A stretch of DNA of 64,000 nt from Lojkania enalia (lineage: Eukaryota; Ascomycota; Dothideomycetes; Pleosporales), in assembly GCA_010094045.1 (NCBI GenBank), contig ML986769.1, positions 1,813 through 65,812 on the forward strand. The letters run 5' to 3'. The notes under the pieces were generated by a model that was not told the origin of the DNA, made no database searches, and worked only from the letters and a program-made list of their open reading frames with translations. The translations under genes were made by a program, and so were the position numbers. Below are positions 57,601 through 64,000 of the stretch, one piece after another (the first letter of the stretch is position 1; each line of letters opens with the position of its first letter).

Positions 57601-60600
57601 CATCTTTATAAAATTAGATATCTAGAACGCGTACTATTAAATCTATATTAAAGAAGGAGATAAATAGAAAATAGCATTTAGAATAAAAAAGGGACTCTTT
57701 AAATATCTAGTTATACTATTCGGACTTACTAATACACTAGCCACCTTCTAAAAACGAATCGATAAGGTATTAAGACCCTATCTCAGACGATTCTATATAG
57801 TATATTTAAATGACGTTCTTATGTATTTAAAAATAAAATAGGAATATAAAGAATATATTAAATAAGTACTATGCGTATTATAAGTAGTAAAACTATACCT
57901 TAAAATAAGGAAATACAAATTCTATACTACGAGAATAGACTACTTAGGATTTATTATCGAACTAGGACAATTATAAATAGACCTAAATAAATTAGTAGCA
58001 ATTAAAAACTAGCTAACCCTAAAATTAGTTAAAGATGTCTAATTCTTTATAGGATTTTATAACTTCTATTAAACCTTTATTAACGATTAGAGTGATATAA
58101 CTATACCCCTAACTTAACTATTAAAGAAAAATATCACCTTTATATAGGGAAACGAATAAGAAAAAGCCTTCTAAGAAGTTAAGAAACAATTTTAGCAAGA
58201 ACCGGTACTAAAACTCCACGACCTAGAAAAGAAAGCTCTTATAGAAACTAATATATTAGGAATAAGAATAGCTGGAATCCTTATACAAATCTATAATAGG
58301 AAACGATATCTAGTAGTATACTATTTACGAAAACTTATACTAGTAGAGATGAATTATAATATATATAACTAAGAACTCCTAGCTATTATAGCATGCTTTA
58401 AAGAATAGCGTGTATACCTATAAGGAGTAAAATAGTAAACCGAAGTCTATTACGATTATAAAAACCTTACTACCTTTCTTACTACTAAAACTCTTACCCC
58501 TAGACAGGTTAGATAGTTATAAGAACTAGCTATATTTAACTTTAAAATTATCTATATTAGCAGAAGATAAAATTAACAAGTAGATGTATTAAGCAGACTA
58601 CTAGGATACGAGTAAGAAAAAGGAACTATAGCTATACTACTAAGAAGATAATAAGATAGAAGTATAGTATATAATTACTTAAGGCTCGCAGTAATAACTA
58701 TTACTAAAGAAGTAAACTAGATAACTCTAATTAGATTAGTAATAAACGGAGTACCCGAAGAACTCTAAGAATAAGAACTAAAATAGATAGATAGGCTATT
58801 ATATATCTACAACCGAATCTATATACTAGCTAAGATTAGAAGAGAATTTATCAGATAATTTTATAAAGCTTCTACCTACGGATACTAAGGAACTGAAAAA
58901 ACGCTAGAACGAATCCTTAGGGGATTCTACTTTCCTAAAGTAAGGGAATAGGTAAAGAATATACTACGGGAATACGTAGACTATTAACAAAATAAATCTA
59001 ATAGATATATACCTTATAGACTATTATAAAACCTAAAAATACTAACCGGGCTATAGATAGAAGTTACTATAGACTTTATCGTTAAACTACTAAAGTTAAG
59101 AGACTACCCGAAGGGAGAAGTATATAACTCTATTATAATAATTATAGATAGACTTATAAAATACATCTACTTTATCCCCTATAATAAAGCGTTATTAGTA
59201 GAATAAGTTGTAAACATCTTTCTAAAATAGATCGTAGTATAGTATAGAGTACCCTAGAAGATAATTATAAACTAAGATACTAAGTTTACTTTAAAGTTTT
59301 GGTAAATAATTATAAACTTACTAGGAATTAAATATAAAATATCTACGGTATTTTACCTATAGATAGATAGATAGAATAAATAAACTAAATAGTAGAGTAA
59401 TACTTATAGTACTACCTCAACTATAAATAAAATAATTAGGTAATACTACTACTAATAGCGCAACTCGCGTATAATAGTACTATATATAGTATAACCGGAG
59501 TATTACTATTTATAGTAAACTATAGGTATAAACTAAAAATATATAATACCCTAATTAAAGTAGTATTATAAATACCCTAAGTATAAGAACGAGTTAAGAT
59601 TATTTAATAAATATAAGACTTACTAAAGAAAGATCTCTAGTTCCTATAATATACTATAAAGAAATACTATAATAAGAAATATAAATAACCACCTTACTTT
59701 AAGAAGGGAGAAAAAGTTTAGCTACTAAGACGAAATATTTAAAGTAAATAACTAAGCAGTAAACTAGACTATATTAAAATCGGACTATATAAGATCGAAG
59801 AATAAATATTACCCGTAAACTATCAACTTAAATTACCTATAACTATAAAAATCCACCTAACCTTCTATATTATACTTATAGAAAAGGCACCTTAAAATAC
59901 TAAACTAGTAGTATATAACGTAGACGTGTATAGAGAAGACTAGAAATAGGAAGTTAAGAAAATAATAAGATATAAAATATAAAATAGTAAATAATACTAT
60001 TTAATAAAATAGTTAGGAATAGATAAATACGGGAATCTATAGAATAATACCTAGAAGCTAAAAGAAAACTTTAACCCTACAGCGTTATAGGTATATTATA
60101 AAATCTAAATTTACGAAGAAAACCTAGAGATAGAGTAGTAGGATTAAATAATATTAGCTGTATTACAGGAGACGACTCCGCTTTAGAAAGAAGACCCGCC
60201 TCGCGATCCGCCTCCTTCTCCTCCTTAAGCTGCTCCTACGCACGTTTATAACCCTCTACTTACCTATACTTCGCTTGTTTACAAATTTTATAAAGACGCT
60301 GAATCTTTATATAAGCTACCGCCACCTTATTAAGAAGTTACTCTAACTCCTCCTAGGCTAGATAGATTTCCTCCTCTAGCTTTACAACTTTAGCATCCTG
60401 CTTTACTACTAGGAAGAATTAGAAATAAACTAGTATTATAGGACCGTAATATATAAGTAATCTAAGTATCGCGATCCGCATTATATAACAAACGTATACT
60501 AGTATAAAGGTACTCTAAATAATATAACTTTTTAGGTATCTCCTTCTTATCTATCTTATAAGTTAACCCCTTACAGGAATACTAGGAATAAGGTATAATT

Positions 60601-60773
60601 ATTTCACCTAAATAGTCTATACGATTAGTATAATAGTATCTATTTAGAGTTAAACGACGAAGGGGAGGTATTAGGAATATATATAGTCTTAGCGAGAACA
60701 GCGTACTAACCCTACTATATACTAGTTTAGAACAGGAAAACTCTCGGGCTAAGAGCTTAAAGGGGGAAGATAG

Positions 60774-61110
60774 TATTACGGACATCCTTATAAGAACCCC
60801 TGCACTAGACCTAATTAAGATCTAGAACTCTATATAGCTAGAAGAATAAGGCTAATATAAGGTACGTAACGCGCTTAGTAGTTTAGTTAACTAAGTAACT
60901 GAATAAGAAGAAATAATAAGAGAACTAAATTATATTTAACAACCTTACAACTCTAATCTTTGTAGCTCTTTATAGTTAACTTAAATATTCTTCGCATACT
61001 CTACTTATATACTTCTATTATAAGCCTATAAGAATAATACGCTTTATAGCACGTGATTACTCTTAGTTATTACTCCGCCTTGTACCTAGCCAACTAGAAG
61101 GGCTGTTATA
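60774..61110 (+). repeat. 3' LTR of the 6.8-kb gypsy element
   Basis: 337 bp, preceded by a polypurine tract and followed by the target duplication ATTCT. It shows more TpA than the 5' LTR in several places (for example ACGTAACGCG against ACGTGACGCG), so RIP hit the two copies unequally. Confidence 0.92.
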
Positions 61111-61115
61111 ATTCT

Positions 61116-62105
61116 TTTATTATTATAAAGTATATAAGGTTTTTATAATCTATCTAGACTTTAAATAGATATTTAGTTTCTATTAAATATACTCGCTATT
61201 CTCTTAATATTTTAACAATTGCTAATAGTTCTTTATTATATATATTATAGTTAAGTTCTTCCAGTTTTATTTTCCTTGAAAAGTAGGCTTATAGCCTCTA
61301 CTTTCTATCTTCGTCTTACTAGCTTAAGTAAGCGCCTATTACTTTATTTAAAGTATTAGTTTCTACTTAGAATTACTTCTCTAGGTCTAGCATCCTTAGT
61401 ATTAATATTAAGATAAAGCAAGCTTTTAGTTCTTTAAAGGCTCTTTATTATACTTCTTACTATTTAAACCCTTTTTCTTTCTTAGTAATCTCTATTAAGG
61501 GTACTACTACTCTAGAGTATCCGCTTATAAATTTTCTATAAAAATTCGCGAAGTTTAAGAAGAATTAGACTTATTTAACTAAAGTAGATACTAGCTACTT
61601 TAGTATTACTTTAACCTTTTCTTATTCTATTTTAATACTGTTTCTAGATATCCGAAATTCTAGGAACCCTATTTCTATCTTATAAAACTCGCATTTTTCT
61701 AGAACTATAAGTAGTTTATACTCTTACAATTTTACTAATACTTTTCTAATATATTCCTTATACTCTCTTAGCGATCTATTTATATAGACTAGAATATTAT
61801 CTAGATACGCTATTATAAATATATCTAAATATTCTCTTAACGCGTTATTTATAACCGTTTAAAAGGTTACTAGTACGTTTATAAATCTAAATAGTATTAC
61901 TAAATATTTAAAGAGACCTTCTCTTATTTTAAATACTATTTTCTATTTATAGCCCTCCTTTATCTAAATTTAGTAATATTCTTCTCTTATATTAAACTTT
62001 ATAAACTACTTAGTTCCTTATAATTAACTTATAAGTTCTATTATCCTAGATAATAGGTATCTATTCTTAGTTATATTATTTAATTGTCTATAATATATAT
62101 ATAAC
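61116..62105 (-). mobile_element. Older Ty3/gypsy element, RT/RNase H part
   Basis: On the minus strand the relic shows DYKNLIYF (RNase H DHKNLxYF with a His codon RIPed to Tyr) at about 61.13 kb. AYLDNILVY (RT YLDDILVY with Asp to Asn) is near 61.8 kb. Together with 52.29-54.30 kb it forms one minus-strand element split by the 6.8-kb insertion. Confidence 0.8.
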
Positions 62106-62311
62106 TTTTATAGTAAGAGGCGAATCTTATCTTAGGGAGGGAGATGAGGAGCTAAACTGGTTAATTGAAGATGGCCAGCGGGCCATATTTATGTACATGA
62201 AAAAGGGGTATATCAGCTAATATCTAGCGTAATATCCGGTGTAATATCGACCGTAATATCATACGTCGATATTTAATACAGCTTGGTAGACTAGCCGAAA
62301 ATCTCTATAAC
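62106..62311 (-). mobile_element. Second copy of the copia LTR, RIP-altered
   Basis: Matches the solo LTR at 5320-5529 along its length, from GTAAGAGGCGAATC to AATCTCTATAAC, with C/T and G/A changes at many CpA sites. It sits at the junction between the older gypsy relic and the copia element. It is probably a separate solo LTR. Confidence 0.8.
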
Positions 62312-62379
62312 AACTTTAATTTACTATTTTTTTTAGGTATAAATAATATTAGTAATACTATTTTACTCTAGCTTAGTTA

Positions 62380-62582
62380 TATGGTAAGAGGCGAATCTTA
62401 TTTTAGGGAGGGAGATAAGGAGCTGAACTGGTTGATTGAAGATGGCCAGCGGGCTATATTTATGTACATAAAAAAGGGGTATATTAGCTAATATCTAGCG
62501 TAATATCCGGCGTAATATCGACCGTGATATTATACGTCGATATCTAATACAGCTCGGCAGACTAGCCGAAAATCCCTATAAT
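62380..62582 (-). mobile_element. 3' LTR of a Ty1/copia element, RIP-altered
   Basis: Third copy of the same LTR. Directly on its high-coordinate side is a purine tract on the minus strand (AGCTAGGGGGGTG), the expected polypurine tract. Beyond that comes copia pol, so this is the 3' LTR of a minus-strand element. Confidence 0.85.
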
Positions 62583-64000
62583 ACACCCCCCTAGCTTTAA
62601 CTGCGAAGGAGAAGCTGCGTCGAAAAAAATGAAGGTAGATACTATACTAAAAGAGGTAAATTATATAGAGTAACTAGTAGTAGAGCTAAGTACGCTTGCA
62701 GAAATATCAATTTAATGTGATATAGGGTAAGTTATAATCAATTTTTAATCACCCTCTAAGATTCTTATTAGTAATCGATTTATTTAGCTGATAGAAATTC
62801 CTGAGATTCGATTCTAGCTGAAATATCTTCTATTTTCAGTTGCTTAATAAACCTTTAGTATTATTGCGGCTGTAGAACTTTTATAAGGCTGTTAGCTAGT
62901 ATTAGATTTGTTAGTTGCTAACTGATTGTAAGTTTCTACTCTGCTACTTCTTAACGTAGCTAGTACTGGTGTATATCTATATAGCGAAGTTTGGTATTAA
63001 AACACTTAGATGGCTTATTTATAATATCTACTATTTATTAATTATCGTAAAGTAGTACTAGTTATATGTTAATATAGAAGCGCAGTAAGGCGAAGGCCTT
63101 CTACTACTACTCTATTTCTAATCCAGCAACTAATAGTACTAATAATTCTGCCTCAGTAGTCGATTTTATAACCGTACGCTGAATTAAGGCTTTTCAATTA
63201 ATTAACATTCTAAAAAGTTAAAATATATAGCTGTAGGAACTTCGATAAGTATTAGAATTATTACTAAAGGCTGTATTAGATATACTATAGAATAGTAATT
63301 ACTCTACAGGGTTAATATAATTAGTATTACTACTCTAGCTAATAGTAGAGGTGTTTTATATATTATCAGCTGTTACTATAATCGCTAAGTACTTCGTACT
63401 AATTAAATATCGCTATACCCTTAAGGTAGTATTAATATAATAATTACTAGGGTTCTAGAGGTATTATAATAACATCGAGTATACTTACGCGATATTAAAG
63501 CGTATAAAAACTACAATCCAGGCTAGATAACTAATTAGTTATTAGTAGTAAAATATCCTATTAGAGGATTCCTTAGTAGCGGCTAGTAGTATATTCTCGT
63601 GTAGAGGCGTACTCAGCGCCTTCTTATTAACCGTAATATTAAATCGCGCTGCCACCTTATCAATAAATAAGTCCTATAGTAGCTAGGTCTTATACTACTA
63701 TATATCGCGTACGACTTAAACTCCTAGAAACTAATTTAGATCTCCAAGAGATCGAAGTTTATATTTATTACTTAATTATAATTCAAATTTCTGCTTAACA
63801 GAGATATTTAATAGGTAAACTAGAATTATAATATTATTAATATAAAAGAAGACGATTAGCTTGTCGTTTGCGTATAAGTAAGATATTTCTAGTACTATTT
63901 TAAGGCCTAATTGCCTTAGAGTCCTATCTAGCTTATAATACCAAAGTTTCGGAGCATCCTTAAAACTATATATAGCTTTCTATAGTTGTAGATATTTTCT
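62583..64000 (-). mobile_element. RIP-degraded Ty1/copia pol, RNase H and RT end, cut by window edge
   Basis: Minus-strand reading gives STTEAELLVLLVAG near 63.1 kb, the copia RNase H motif SSTEAELLAL. It also gives FFYINNIIIL near 63.83 kb, the copia RT motif YVDDIIIL with Asp codons RIPed to Asn. The upstream integrase, gag and 5' LTR lie beyond base 64000. No intact frame is left. Confidence 0.85.

Larger units (their letters stand above)
54305..61110 (+). mobile_element. Complete but RIP-degraded Ty3/gypsy LTR retrotransposon (6.8 kb)
   Basis: Two 337-bp direct LTRs (54305-54641, 60774-61110) bound the element. Both start TATTACGG, originally TGTTACGG before RIP. A polypurine tract (AAAGGGGGAAGATAG) abuts the 3' LTR. 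The flanking pentamer ATTCT is identical at both ends (54300-54304, 61111-61115), a perfect target duplication. Inside, a gag relic (FNGTRSKLKGFL near 55040, FCRGLKIE near 55440) is followed by RT signatures near 57450-57850 (VDKKG, YPLPLIRDLR, FGLTN, YLNDVL from YLDDVL). RNase H and integrase relics come next. Trp and Gln codons are now stops throughout. The insertion splits an older minus-strand gypsy element. Confidence 0.93.

Noticed and set aside
60582..60785. Minus-strand ORF of 67 codons
   Set aside because: Antisense to the end of the gypsy element and its LTR; no domain.
1..64000. CRISPR arrays, rRNA and tRNA genes
   Set aside because: The organism is a fungus; the tandem arrays have no spacer structure, and no cloverleaf with a proper T-loop was recognised by eye.

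Overview
The window is nuclear DNA of a filamentous ascomycete (Pezizomycotina). Genes have many short introns (about 50-80 bp, GT-AG, with CTAAC/CTGAC-like branch sites). They encode fungal-only families: SAT-type non-reducing polyketide synthases, Zn2Cys6 regulators, an AflR/AflS-like pair and Pkc1. A GC-balanced gene island (about 5.3-46.9 kb) sits between two very AT-rich blocks (1-4.5 kb and 47-64 kb). In these blocks transposon coding frames can still be read, but Trp and Gln codons have become TAG/TAA and TpA is greatly enriched. That is the signature of repeat-induced point mutation (RIP, CpA to TpA). No species can be named from the sequence alone.

Layout. 1-4.7 kb: the end of a Ty3/gypsy chromovirus and two pogo/Fot1-like DNA transposons, all RIP-degraded. 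5.3-30.3 kb: a secondary-metabolite gene cluster. It holds a truncated NR-PKS (PKS1, minus), a 2-oxoglutarate/Fe(II) oxygenase, a scrap of an FAD oxidoreductase, acetoacetyl-CoA synthetase, a Zn2Cys6 regulator, threonine aldolase, a second large NR-PKS (PKS2: SAT-KS-AT-PT-ACP-CMeT-esterase, minus) and a divergent cytochrome P450. 31.7-39 kb: background genes, namely an uncharacterised membrane protein with a methyltransferase-like domain, pkc1, and a frameshifted DUF3112-like gene. 39.4-46.9 kb: a regulatory block with an AflR-like factor and a divergent AflS/AflJ-like gene, a SnoaL-like protein and a third Zn2Cys6 factor. 47-64 kb: nested RIP-degraded retroelements. These include a complete 6.8-kb Ty3/gypsy element with identical-length LTRs and a perfect 5-bp target duplication, inserted in an older gypsy element, and a Ty1/copia element running off the right edge.

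Working together: PKS2 would make a C-methylated aromatic polyketide released by its esterase domain. The oxygenase and P450 would tailor it, the acetoacetyl-CoA synthetase could supply an activated C4 starter, and the C6 factor at 15.5-17.9 kb would be the local activator. The cluster looks as if it is decaying. PKS1 ends at a solo copia LTR just after its AT domain and lacks the KS cysteine motif. PKS2 carries one in-frame TAG in its SAT domain of the kind RIP makes. The FAD gene is reduced to about 40 codons. All gene models below were spliced by eye and checked only for reading-frame continuity.
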